Shown here: piece after piece, positions 6,604 to 13,702 of the stretch
Layout of the letters: each line of letters opens with the position of its first letter
Numbering within the stretch: the stretch's first letter is position 1
Assembly: GCA_002395925.1 (NCBI GenBank)
Contig: DGVM01000160.1
Span: 1-13,702 of the forward strand
Reading direction: 5' to 3'
Source: Bacteroidales bacterium UBA4284
GTDB taxonomy: Bacteria > Bacteroidota > Bacteroidia > Bacteroidales > UBA932
Length of the DNA stretch: 13,702 nt
Made by a program: the position numbers and the translations under genes
Notes under the pieces: model-generated
The model's database searches: none
The model's input: only the letters and a program-made list of their open reading frames with translations
What the model was told of the DNA's origin: nothing

Positions 6604-7538
6604 CAAACAAGCAGCATGGCCTGGGCAGGGGCCTGAGTTCCATAATGGGCCCCGCCGCCGGAGCCGACCAGATCCGCAAGCCCGTAGGATACATCAACAA
6701 AGAGATTGCCGGTGCGCATACCGCATCGGAGGCCGATATCCTCCGCATTCCGGTCGATCTCATCGAGGCCAACCCGTTCCAGCCCCGCGTCACCTTCGAC
6801 AACGAGAGCCTGGAGGAGCTGTCCAATTCCATCAAGACCCTCGGCCTTATCCAGCCCATCACGGTCCGCCGGGTAACTCCCAGCAGGTATCAGATAATCA
6901 GCGGCGAGCGCCGTTACAGGGCATGCCGCATGGCCGGAATGACCATGGTTCCCGCGTATGTCCGCGACACCGACGACCAGGGCATGCTCGAAATGGCCAT
7001 AGTGGAGAACATCCAGCGCGAGGACCTCGATCCGGTGGAGGTGGCCATGAGCTACCAGCGGCTGATGGATGAATGTTCGCTTACCCAGGAGCAGATGGCG
7101 GACAGGGTGGGGAAGAAACGTGCCACCGTCGCCAATACCCTGCGTCTTCTCAAACTGCCCGTCAAGGTGCAGCACGACCTCAAGGTGGGCCTGATTTCGT
7201 CCGGCCATGCAAAGGCGCTGCTCGGAGTCGAGGATGCATCGCTCCAGGAGCGTCTGTGCGATATGGTCATCACCGGACGGCTTTCCGTCCGTGAGCTCGA
7301 GCAGCTCGTACGTAAGTATCGCAACGGCGAGGCGCCCGCCTCTCCCCGTGGCGCTGCAGGCAAGGCCGCACCCGAACTTCCCGAGCAGTACAACCGCCTG
7401 CTGTCGTGCATGGGACGCTATTTCTCAAAAGACATTTCCCTGCGCCGGGACGCGTCCGGCAAGGGAACTATGACGGTACGTTTTTCCTCCGACGAAGAAA
7501 TGTCCGCTTTCCTCAGCGCACTCGAAGGCCGTATATGA
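6600..7538 (+). CDS. parB: ParB, centromere-binding CTPase (Spo0J type)
   Basis: ParB binds parS sites near the origin, clamps on DNA with CTP, spreads, and activates ParA. The 312-residue protein starts with GLGRGLSS (7-14), the ParA-stimulating segment with its conserved arginine. The CTP-binding domain has NPFQPR (58-63), GERRYRAC (102-109) and ENIQREDLDPVEVA (136-149). A helix-turn-helix covers LTQEQMADRVGKKRATVANTLRLL (about 161-184), and KVGLISSGHAKALLG (195-209) is also typical. The C-terminal part after residue 260 should form the dimerisation domain. It overlaps parA upstream and the DUF5683 gene downstream by 4 bases each. I found no sequence close to the usual parS palindrome in the window, so the binding sites lie elsewhere. 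Confidence 0.96.
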   Translation: MTNKQHGLGRGLSSIMGPAAGADQIRKPVGYINKEIAGAHTASEADILRIPVDLIEANPFQPRVTFDNESLEELSNSIKTLGLIQPITVRRVTPSRYQIISGERRYRACRMAGMTMVPAYVRDTDDQGMLEMAIVENIQREDLDPVEVAMSYQRLMDECSLTQEQMADRVGKKRATVANTLRLLKLPVKVQHDLKVGLISSGHAKALLGVEDASLQERLCDMVITGRLSVRELEQLVRKYRNGEAPASPRGAAGKAAPELPEQYNRLLSCMGRYFSKDISLRRDASGKGTMTVRFSSDEEMSAFLSALEGRI

Positions 7539-8401
7539 AGAGATTCCTTCTCATAGCGTTTTTCCTTCTGTGCTCCGTTGCGGCATCGGCGCAGTTCAAG
7601 AGCGAAGCGTTCACGCAGTCCTATAACGACGACGTGACGGGGCAGAAAGACTCGACTGACGTGCTGTTCTCGTTCAAGGAGTATTTCGGAGGCCTGGCCC
7701 ACAAAAACGAACTCAAGATAGGCACCATGGCGGCTGGCTCTGCGCTTTTCGTGGGCGGCAGCCAGATATACAACAGGCAGTACTGGAAGCTCCCCATCGT
7801 TTACGGCTCGATTTTGGCGCCGCTCGGAGTGGGCATCTACAACAGCGCTACCGGCAATTTCCAGGCGGCGACGTACTGGTACATAGGCGCCGGAGTGGCC
7901 TATTGGGCGACAGCCATGGACGGTGTAATCAGTTACAAGACAGACAAGTATCCGCTCCCCGGCAAAGCTACCCTGTATTCCATACTCCTGCCGGGTCTCG
8001 GACAGGCGTATAACGGCGAATTCTGGAAGATTCCCATCTACATTGGCGGACTTGGTGCCGCATATTACTTTTACGACACAAACAACATCAATTACGAGCG
8101 TTACCGCCGTATATACAAGGAGGCCACAAGCACGGATACCGCGTATTCCGGTCCCATAACGGCCGAACAGGCCCTGTACTACAGGAATGTCTATCGCCGG
8201 TACAGGGACTATTCGCTGCTTGCAATTGGACTTGTATATCTGCTTCAGATAATCGATGCCAACGTGTTCTCTTACATGCACGATTTTGAGATCGTCGATG
8301 ATATGGCCCTCAAGCTTTCACCGACGGTCATAGCTCCCGATACCCAACTTGCATTCAACAGTTCTCCGGCGTTTGGAATGAGCGTCGCCCTTCGTTTCTA
8401 G
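7535..8401 (+). CDS. DUF5683 membrane/envelope protein with internal repeat
   Basis: This 288-residue protein of unknown function follows parB in many Bacteroidota. It has a signal sequence (MKRFLLIAFFLLCSVAASAQ, probable cleavage after residue 18 or 20). The DUF5683 core is LLPGLGQAYNGEFWKIPIY (151-169), and the conserved C-terminal stretch is RDYSLLAIGLVYLLQIIDAN (224-243), ending FGMSVALRF. Hydrophobic segments near 86-100, 113-127, 166-180 and 227-241 suggest several membrane spans. A second, weaker copy of the core lies at 69-91 (LFVGGSQIYNRQYWKLPIVYG), exactly 80 residues earlier. The frame is open upstream to 7406 inside parB, but the signal peptide and the ATGA overlap with parB at 7535 fix the start. 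The link to ParAB and MltD suggests an envelope role near cell division; this is inference. Confidence 0.85.
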   Translation: MKRFLLIAFFLLCSVAASAQFKSEAFTQSYNDDVTGQKDSTDVLFSFKEYFGGLAHKNELKIGTMAAGSALFVGGSQIYNRQYWKLPIVYGSILAPLGVGIYNSATGNFQAATYWYIGAGVAYWATAMDGVISYKTDKYPLPGKATLYSILLPGLGQAYNGEFWKIPIYIGGLGAAYYFYDTNNINYERYRRIYKEATSTDTAYSGPITAEQALYYRNVYRRYRDYSLLAIGLVYLLQIIDANVFSYMHDFEIVDDMALKLSPTVIAPDTQLAFNSSPAFGMSVALRF

Positions 8402-8407
8402 CCGCTT

Positions 8408-9778
8408 ATGAGACGCCTCTTCCTCTCCGTCTGCATCATCCTTCTTTCCGTTCTCTGCAACGGACAGGACGATGTGCAGCGCCTCAGGCAGAGGAACCGC
8501 GAGCTGGAGGCCCAGATTGATTCCCTGCGCGCCCTTCTGGAAAGCATACGCGCCGCCGAACCTCTTGCCGAGGCCCTGGAAGAAGGAAATGATGTCCCTG
8601 CGGTCGCTCCGCGTCCCATGGACTATTCTCCCGAAATAACCGACAGCCTGCTTACCCTCTGGTACCGCAATACCTGGAACCGCGACAATGCGGCTCCCAT
8701 TCCCGGACTGGACACCCTCAGGCTGGCATCGGCGGTGAGTGATTCGGTAATGATCCGGCGACTGTCCGCCATGAATCCTTTCTTTACCCTTCCGTTCAAC
8801 GACGTGGTAAAGAACTACATGGTGCTGTACTCCGAAAAGAGAGGCGAAGTGATGCAGCAGGCCATGGCGCTCAGCGACTATTATTTCCCCATTTTCGAGG
8901 AGGCTTTCCTTCGTTACGGAATTCCGCTGGAACTCAAATATCTCGCCGTGGTGGAGTCGATGCTCAAACCCACCGCCACATCGCGTGCGGGAGCAAAAGG
9001 TCTCTGGCAGTTCATGTACCGTACCGGAAAGGCATACGGTCTGGAAATCACATCATTTGTGGACGAACGCATGGATGTCGAAAAGTCCACTGACGCCGCC
9101 GCCCGTTACCTCCGCGACCTGTACACGATACTGGGGGACTGGCCGCTTGCGATAAGTGCGTACAATTGCGGCGCGGGCAATGTCAACAAAGCCATTCGCA
9201 GGGCCGGAGGCAAAAGGGATTTCTGGTCGGTCTATCCGTATCTTCCCAGCGAAACGCGAGGCTACATGCCTGCGTTCGTGGGAGTAATGTACGCCTTTTT
9301 TTATTCGAGGGACTACGGCCTAAATAGCGTAAGCGTCGCCTCCGTCCCGAGCCAGGTCGATACCTTCGAAATCCGACGCAACCTGCATTTCAAGCAGATA
9401 AGCGAGGTGGTCGGTGTGCCGCTGTCGGAGATAGAGTATCTTAACCCCAAATACTACAACGGCATAATACCTGGTTCGGCGGGCAAATGCATACTTAACC
9501 TGCCTTTCGAATGGAGCGCGGAATTCATGTCTGCAGACAGGGATTCGCTGTACCTGCACAAAGCATCTGAGTATCTTAGTGAACAGGTACTGAAGGACAT
9601 AGAATCGGGGAAGACCTCAGCAGACAAAGGTGGTGCGCGCATAGTCTATACCGTCCGCAGCGGCGACACCCTCAGTCATATCGCACGTCGGTACCATACG
9701 AGCGTAAAGCAGCTCAAGAGCTGGAATCATCTCCGCTCCGACCGCCTCAGTATAGGTCAGAAAATCTATATTTATTGA
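8408..9778 (+). CDS. mltD: Membrane-bound lytic murein transglycosylase D-like protein with LysM
   Basis: It cleaves the MurNAc-GlcNAc bond of peptidoglycan, forming 1,6-anhydro ends, in the periplasm. The 456-residue product has a signal peptide (MRRLFLSVCIILLSVLCNGQ) and then a short coiled-coil stretch (21-50). The SLT/GH23 domain runs from about 160 to 300: ELKYLAVVESM contains the expected catalytic Glu183, followed by SRAGAKGLWQFM (192-203), VDERMDVEKSTDAAARYL (218-235) and AYNCGAGNVNKAI (251-263). These are family-1D (MltD) signatures. A degenerate LysM-like segment lies near 324-366, and a full LysM ends the protein (YTVRSGDTLSHIARRYHTS, 414-432). There is no lipobox, unlike E. coli MltD, so it is probably soluble or loosely bound. 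It starts 6 bases after the DUF5683 stop and is the last gene of the par operon. Confidence 0.93.
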   Translation: MRRLFLSVCIILLSVLCNGQDDVQRLRQRNRELEAQIDSLRALLESIRAAEPLAEALEEGNDVPAVAPRPMDYSPEITDSLLTLWYRNTWNRDNAAPIPGLDTLRLASAVSDSVMIRRLSAMNPFFTLPFNDVVKNYMVLYSEKRGEVMQQAMALSDYYFPIFEEAFLRYGIPLELKYLAVVESMLKPTATSRAGAKGLWQFMYRTGKAYGLEITSFVDERMDVEKSTDAAARYLRDLYTILGDWPLAISAYNCGAGNVNKAIRRAGGKRDFWSVYPYLPSETRGYMPAFVGVMYAFFYSRDYGLNSVSVASVPSQVDTFEIRRNLHFKQISEVVGVPLSEIEYLNPKYYNGIIPGSAGKCILNLPFEWSAEFMSADRDSLYLHKASEYLSEQVLKDIESGKTSADKGGARIVYTVRSGDTLSHIARRYHTSVKQLKSWNHLRSDRLSIGQKIYIY

Positions 9779-11077
9779 TCAGCAGACGCTTAAAAAGTGC
9801 GGACCGAAGCGCTCGAACGCCTGACGCTCAAGCATTTCGCGGTCGTCGGGATGTGCGATGCTTATCAGCAGACGTGCCCGCTCCTGGAGGCTCTTCCCGT
9901 AAAGGTCGACCGCACCGTATTCGGTTACGATCCAGTGGGCGTCTGCGCGGGGCGTTACGATTCCTCCGCCGGGGTTGATCTCGGCGACGATTTTATTCTT
10001 CCCCTTGTTGGTCCGGGATGCGAAAGCCGTGATGCTCTTTCCGCCTTCCGACATGCTGGCGCCGCGGACGAATTCCAACTGTCCGCCTGTTCCGCTGAAG
10101 ATGCGGGTTCCGATGGAGTCTGCGCTTATCTGCCCGGTAAGATCGACTTCGGTGGCGCTGTTGATGGCCTTCATCCTGTGATTGCGGGAGATGACCCAGG
10201 GGTCGTTGGTATAGGTGATGTCGCGCATCAGTACGTCGGGATTGTGGTCGATGAAAGAGTACACCTCCTGCGATCCGAGAAGGAAGGACGCGACGACTTT
10301 TCCGGTGTCGATCTGCTTGCGGGATCCGTTGATGACGCCCTTCTTGATAAGCCGCAGAAGGCCGTCCGCAAACATTTCCGTGTGCAGGCCGAGGTCTTTG
10401 TGGTCGCCGAGCTGTGAGGCAAGGGCGTTCGGCAGGGCGCCGATTCCCATCTGCAGGCAGTCGCCGTCTTCTACCAGCGCTGCGCAGTTCTTGCCGATCT
10501 GCATTTCGGTAGGGGTTGGCTCGGCAAACGCAGCAGTCACCAGGGGTTCATCGTCCTGAACGAGGAAGTCGAAGGAGTCGAGGCTTGCGAGGTCTCCGTA
10601 AGCGAATGGTACATTGGGATTTACGACTCCGATGACAAGCTTGGCGGTCTGTATGGCAGCGTATGAGCAATCTACTGACGTGCCGAGGGATACGCGGCCT
10701 TGGGCATCGGGAAGCGAAACGTTTACCATAGCAACGCCGAGGTCGATGGCTCCGCTGCGGTACAGGCGGGGAGTCTCTCCGAGATGAACCGGCAGGTAGT
10801 CGGCATAACCGGCGTTTACGTTGGCGCGCACGTTGGGACCGACAAAGAATCCCTGGTCGAAGAAAATTCCTTCGTAGCGGGGCTCGCTGTAGGGTGCGGG
10901 GCCCTCGGTGTGGAAATGATGGAAGTGCAGGTCGGTCACGTCGCCGGCATCCGCCCTGCGGCAGAGGGCCTTGATAAGGCAGTGGGGTACGCTTGCAACG
11001 CTGCTCAAGTGTATGTGGCTGTGTGAAGGGATGTGGCTTACTGCCTCATCGGGGCTGACGAATCGGATTTCTTTCAT
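9779..11077 (-). CDS. Acetyl-CoA hydrolase/CoA-transferase family protein (4-hydroxybutyrate/butyrate CoA-transferase type)
   Basis: These enzymes move CoA between an acyl-CoA and a carboxylate such as acetate, through a glutamyl-CoA intermediate, in the cytoplasm. The 432-residue length is normal for the AbfT/Cat2 group. LQMGIGALPNALASQL (208-223) is followed by GLHTEMFADGLL (230-241), where Glu234 is the expected catalytic glutamate. SGTGGQLEFVRGA (328-340) and VTEYGAVDL (384-392) are conserved glycine-loop and CoA-site motifs. Substrate cannot be decided by eye: acetate with butyryl-, 4-hydroxybutyryl-, succinyl- or propionyl-CoA are all possible in a fermenting Bacteroidales. It has its own strong promoter directly upstream. 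Its stop meets the mltD stop with no base between. Confidence 0.9.
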   Translation of the reverse strand: MKEIRFVSPDEAVSHIPSHSHIHLSSVASVPHCLIKALCRRADAGDVTDLHFHHFHTEGPAPYSEPRYEGIFFDQGFFVGPNVRANVNAGYADYLPVHLGETPRLYRSGAIDLGVAMVNVSLPDAQGRVSLGTSVDCSYAAIQTAKLVIGVVNPNVPFAYGDLASLDSFDFLVQDDEPLVTAAFAEPTPTEMQIGKNCAALVEDGDCLQMGIGALPNALASQLGDHKDLGLHTEMFADGLLRLIKKGVINGSRKQIDTGKVVASFLLGSQEVYSFIDHNPDVLMRDITYTNDPWVISRNHRMKAINSATEVDLTGQISADSIGTRIFSGTGGQLEFVRGASMSEGGKSITAFASRTNKGKNKIVAEINPGGGIVTPRADAHWIVTEYGAVDLYGKSLQERARLLISIAHPDDREMLERQAFERFGPHFLSVC

Positions 11078-11084
11078 AACGCTG

Positions 11085-11115
11085 CAAAGATAGCGATTAC
11101 AATCAGTGTTTACAA
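11085..11115 (-). promoter_or_regulatory. Promoter of the CoA-transferase gene
   Basis: On the minus strand, TTG (11115-11113), a 20-base spacer and TATCTTTG (11092-11085) match the Bacteroidota consensus with the same spacing as the parA promoter. The box ends 7 bases before the ATG, predicting a leader of about 4 bases. The TTG is also the last sense codon (Leu) of the upstream lipoprotein gene. Confidence 0.75.
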
Positions 11116-13071
11116 GCGGCCCAGGTCATATTTCTTTATCAATGCGCTGATTTCGGGGTCGAGCCGGCCCCGGTGGACGAAGGATCCGTCCTGGGCGCAG
11201 GCGTGCATGTAGTGCTCTACGGCGCTGCGTTCGTCTCCGCGCCGGGAGTGTATTATGGCCATAAGGTAGTCGGTGCGTGCTGAGCGCGGAAGCCCTTCGA
11301 GGATTTCGAGGGCGGAGGCGTTACGGTCCAGGGCGAGCAAGGCGACAGCCGTATTGTAGTCGGAATATGGCCTGAGCAACTCCAAAGCTGCCTTGTAGTC
11401 GCGTTCCCGTATCAGCTGTACGCCGCGCATATAAGCAGTATCCGGTTCCGTGGTGTGGATTGTGTCTCGCACCATGCCTTTGCGGTGGAGGAAGAAGTCG
11501 AATTTCACTATCCTCAGACGCGGGTATAGATGCTCGCGGAAATACTTGTACGCCGGACTCGCGGCAAGTGCTTTCTCCCTGGCGTCGGGATTCCGGAAAC
11601 GCTGGGCCGCATCGGCGTAAAAGTCTTTTGCGCTGCCGGACAACTGAGCGTCTTCCTTTACAAGGGCGTCCAGCATCGTCCAGTTCTCGCCTCCGCTGCG
11701 GCTGCGGAATCGGATGCGGGGAATGTCTGGCTTGCCGCTCGCGGTTCCGTCTATCGACATGAATGACCCGGCCTCGCGTATCACGGAGTCCCGTATCGAA
11801 GATGCGAATCTTCCGAAATAATCTCCTGCGCTTGCGGCACGTTTTGCCGAAAGGGATTCGTTGGCTTTGTTCAGACCTTCTGGCGAAGCATAGGAGGCTA
11901 TGGTTATGGAGTCCAGGTCGAATTCTTCGTTTAAGATCAGACTGCGTATGTTGTCTTTGATGCGGGCGATTTCGCTGCGGTTGTTGCCGAGCTGCGGGTC
12001 GATTGCCGACTGGCCCTGCCTGAACTCGATATAGCATGCCGTATTTGCCTCCACACGCCGGCTTATGACCTTGTCGATGAAGCGACGGGAATTGTCGGCG
12101 AGGGTCGAGAGGGAGGAAATGTAGAAGGTGAGAGGTTCCGAACGCGGTATGTTATAAAGACGGCGGTCCTGCTCGCGTATGTCGCCGCTCAGACAAATGT
12201 CCACTTTGCGCAGCGCGGGCGTGGTATGGACGGTCTGGACGTAATTGTATATGAAGTCGCCGTTGTCGGCTCGCATTACCGTGTCAAGCCTTATGCCGGA
12301 GCTGATTATCGGAGCCTTTACGAACTTGCGGTACATTGCGTCTTTCATGCCTGCCCGGCGTCGGTTGCGCCGGACAAGATATCCGTAAGTGTAATGCTCC
12401 ACGGCCTCCCGCTCGGTAACTCCGTACATCGAGGCGAATGCATCGTCGGATACGAAGGAGCTGTCGCTTCTCAGGGCGTAAAGCTGCGGAAGGTTGCGTT
12501 CCAGGAAAATCTCCAGGTCGTGCCGGTTGATGAAAATCGTGGTGTCGGTTACGATGGAATCGAGGAACTTGCGATATTGCTCATATCCGCGTAACTGGGC
12601 CTTCCGATAGCCTACGCCCGTTATCAGCACCGGGTCGAGCCGCAGGGAATCTCCGAGCAGGAACATGTCGGGATTGAGCCTTAGCTGCCATTTGCTGTCG
12701 AGCATGTTTTCCGGGACGCGAACCTGGAATTCCAGATCTACCTTGCCGTCCCTTTCGGCTACGTTGCGGAAGCGGGCAGTAACGTACGAGGCCGTGATGC
12801 GGTCGGTCGCCACCATTTCGCCGTCAACGTCACGTATCGCGTTCATTATGAGGGTCTGATGGCCTTCGAAATCAACTATACGGAGCGTGTCCCTGGGGGC
12901 GTCGTCCCCAAGGGCGACCTCGGGAATCCGGTCCTGCCCGTCGGGAAGGGACAGGCCGGCTCTCATTTCGCTTTGGCATATCCGGTTGAGTTTTTGGGCC
13001 GTTCCGCAGGATGCTGCGGCTGCGAGCGTCAGCACTGCAATCAGCAGTGGCGTAGAGTTGAAGCGTTTCAT
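11110..13071 (-). CDS. Large OmpA-like lipoprotein with C-terminal TPR-like region
   Basis: The 653-residue product starts MKRFNSTPLLIAVLTLAAAASCGT, a lipoprotein signal with probable lipidated Cys22. After the Cys there is no acidic export tag of the kind that sends Bacteroidota lipoproteins to the surface, so it may face the periplasm. Residues about 30-345 are not recognised. Residues 346-425 resemble an OmpA C-terminal peptidoglycan-binding domain: YIEFRQGQSAIDP, SITIASYASPEG (388-399), then NESLSAKRAASAGDYF (404-419), the usual N..LS..RA signature. From about 540 to 630 helical repeats resemble TPRs (AYMRGVQLIRERDYKAALELL, DYLMAIIHSRRGDERSAVEHY). An ATG at 13110 is in frame, but it lies between the -33 and -7 boxes of the predicted promoter, so 13071 is chosen. 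A structural role linking outer membrane and cell wall is inferred. Confidence 0.8.
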   Translation of the reverse strand: MKRFNSTPLLIAVLTLAAAASCGTAQKLNRICQSEMRAGLSLPDGQDRIPEVALGDDAPRDTLRIVDFEGHQTLIMNAIRDVDGEMVATDRITASYVTARFRNVAERDGKVDLEFQVRVPENMLDSKWQLRLNPDMFLLGDSLRLDPVLITGVGYRKAQLRGYEQYRKFLDSIVTDTTIFINRHDLEIFLERNLPQLYALRSDSSFVSDDAFASMYGVTEREAVEHYTYGYLVRRNRRRAGMKDAMYRKFVKAPIISSGIRLDTVMRADNGDFIYNYVQTVHTTPALRKVDICLSGDIREQDRRLYNIPRSEPLTFYISSLSTLADNSRRFIDKVISRRVEANTACYIEFRQGQSAIDPQLGNNRSEIARIKDNIRSLILNEEFDLDSITIASYASPEGLNKANESLSAKRAASAGDYFGRFASSIRDSVIREAGSFMSIDGTASGKPDIPRIRFRSRSGGENWTMLDALVKEDAQLSGSAKDFYADAAQRFRNPDAREKALAASPAYKYFREHLYPRLRIVKFDFFLHRKGMVRDTIHTTEPDTAYMRGVQLIRERDYKAALELLRPYSDYNTAVALLALDRNASALEILEGLPRSARTDYLMAIIHSRRGDERSAVEHYMHACAQDGSFVHRGRLDPEISALIKKYDLGRL

Positions 13072-13094
13072 CTGCAAATACTGATTTACAGCTG

Positions 13095-13124
13095 CAAATA
13101 TCCGACGCACCCGGCTTATCCCAA
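13095..13124 (-). promoter_or_regulatory. Promoter of the OmpA-like lipoprotein gene
   Basis: On the minus strand, TTG (13124-13122), a 19-base spacer and GATATTTG (13102-13095, one mismatch to TAnnTTTG) fit the Bacteroidota promoter. Transcription would begin near 13091, giving a leader of about 20 bases before the ATG at 13071. This placement argues against the upstream in-frame ATG at 13110. Confidence 0.6.
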
Positions 13125-13132
13125 TGGACTTT

Positions 13133-13164
13133 AAAAAATCGTAAAGCGGTTTTTTACGTTTTTT
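13133..13164. terminator. AT-rich hairpin, possible bidirectional terminator
   Basis: CGTAAA (13140-13145) pairs with TTTACG (13153-13158) around a 7-base loop; flanking runs of A and T can extend the stem to about 12 pairs with one bulged T at 13139. T-runs follow the core on both strands. It may back up the gapdh terminator, but the stem has only two G-C pairs. The nearby stretch 13165-13178 is a perfect 14-base AT palindrome (TTATTTTAAAATAA). Confidence 0.35.
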
Positions 13165-13209
13165 TTATTTTAAAATAATAGTTGTGGCGGTTTGTGCACC
13201 AACAGGCAA

Positions 13210-13238
13210 CAAAAAAGGCGGTCCGCAATGGACCGCCT
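13210..13238 (-). terminator. Intrinsic terminator after the GAPDH gene
   Basis: Read on the minus strand, AGGCGGTCC pairs with GGACCGCCT in a perfect 9-pair stem (13238-13230 with 13224-13216) around the 5-base loop ATTGC, followed directly by TTTTTG. It begins 22 bases past the GAPDH stop. This is the clearest terminator in the window and isolates the GAPDH transcript from the lipoprotein gene. Confidence 0.9.
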
Positions 13239-13259
13239 GATAAAGCTGAGTAAAAGAAA

Positions 13260-13702
<443 letters not shown>

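Noticed and set aside
6543..7208. 221-residue minus-strand open frame opposite parB
   Set aside because: Antisense of a certain ParB, with no family motif of its own.
7418..8281. 287-residue minus-strand open frame opposite the DUF5683 gene
   Set aside because: The plus strand carries a signal peptide, DUF5683 motifs and coupling to parB; the minus frame has none.

Overview
The window comes from a G+C-rich member of the Bacteroidota, most likely Bacteroidales. Three things support this. Promoters have the TTG-N19/20-TAnnTTTG form typical of the phylum, with no clear Shine-Dalgarno sites. The order parA-parB-DUF5683-mltD is a conserved Bacteroidota arrangement. The envelope proteins (helix-hairpin-helix/beta-barrel protein, OmpA-like lipoprotein with a TPR-like tail) are of Bacteroidota type. 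The species cannot be named from this sequence. Coding density is very high: neighbouring genes touch or overlap, and the longest gap is 188 bases.

Layout. (1) Bases 1-4155, minus strand: a tight four-gene operon read as fakA (fatty acid kinase, DAK2/DhaL type), fakB (DegV-type fatty-acid carrier), an uncharacterised GNAT-fold protein, and plsX (cut by the window edge). Start and stop codons overlap by 7 and 4 bases or lie 3 bases apart. (2) Bases 4211-5755, plus strand: a divergent gene for a helix-hairpin-helix/outer-membrane beta-barrel protein. (3) Bases 5818-9778, plus strand: the operon parA-parB-DUF5683-mltD, translationally coupled by ATGA overlaps. (4) Bases 9779-11077, minus strand: an acetyl-CoA hydrolase/CoA-transferase gene that meets mltD with no base between the stop codons. 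(5) Bases 11110-13071, minus strand: a large OmpA-like lipoprotein. (6) Bases 13260-13702, minus strand: the 3' part of glyceraldehyde-3-phosphate dehydrogenase, followed by a clear intrinsic terminator.

How the genes work together. The first operon predicts a route for free fatty acids: FakB binds the acid, FakA phosphorylates it, and PlsX exchanges the acyl-phosphate with acyl-ACP. The GNAT-like protein sits between carrier and PlsX, so it may use one of these acyl donors. This is the most interesting part of the window. The second operon joins chromosome segregation (ParA/ParB) to cell-wall remodelling (MltD), with a membrane protein of unknown role between them. The CoA-transferase and GAPDH belong to central and fermentative metabolism.

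Regulation. Five promoters could be placed by eye. Four put the predicted transcription start within about 0-4 bases of the start codon, suggesting leaderless or nearly leaderless mRNAs. I found no tRNA, rRNA, CRISPR array, insertion sequence, riboswitch or parS site.
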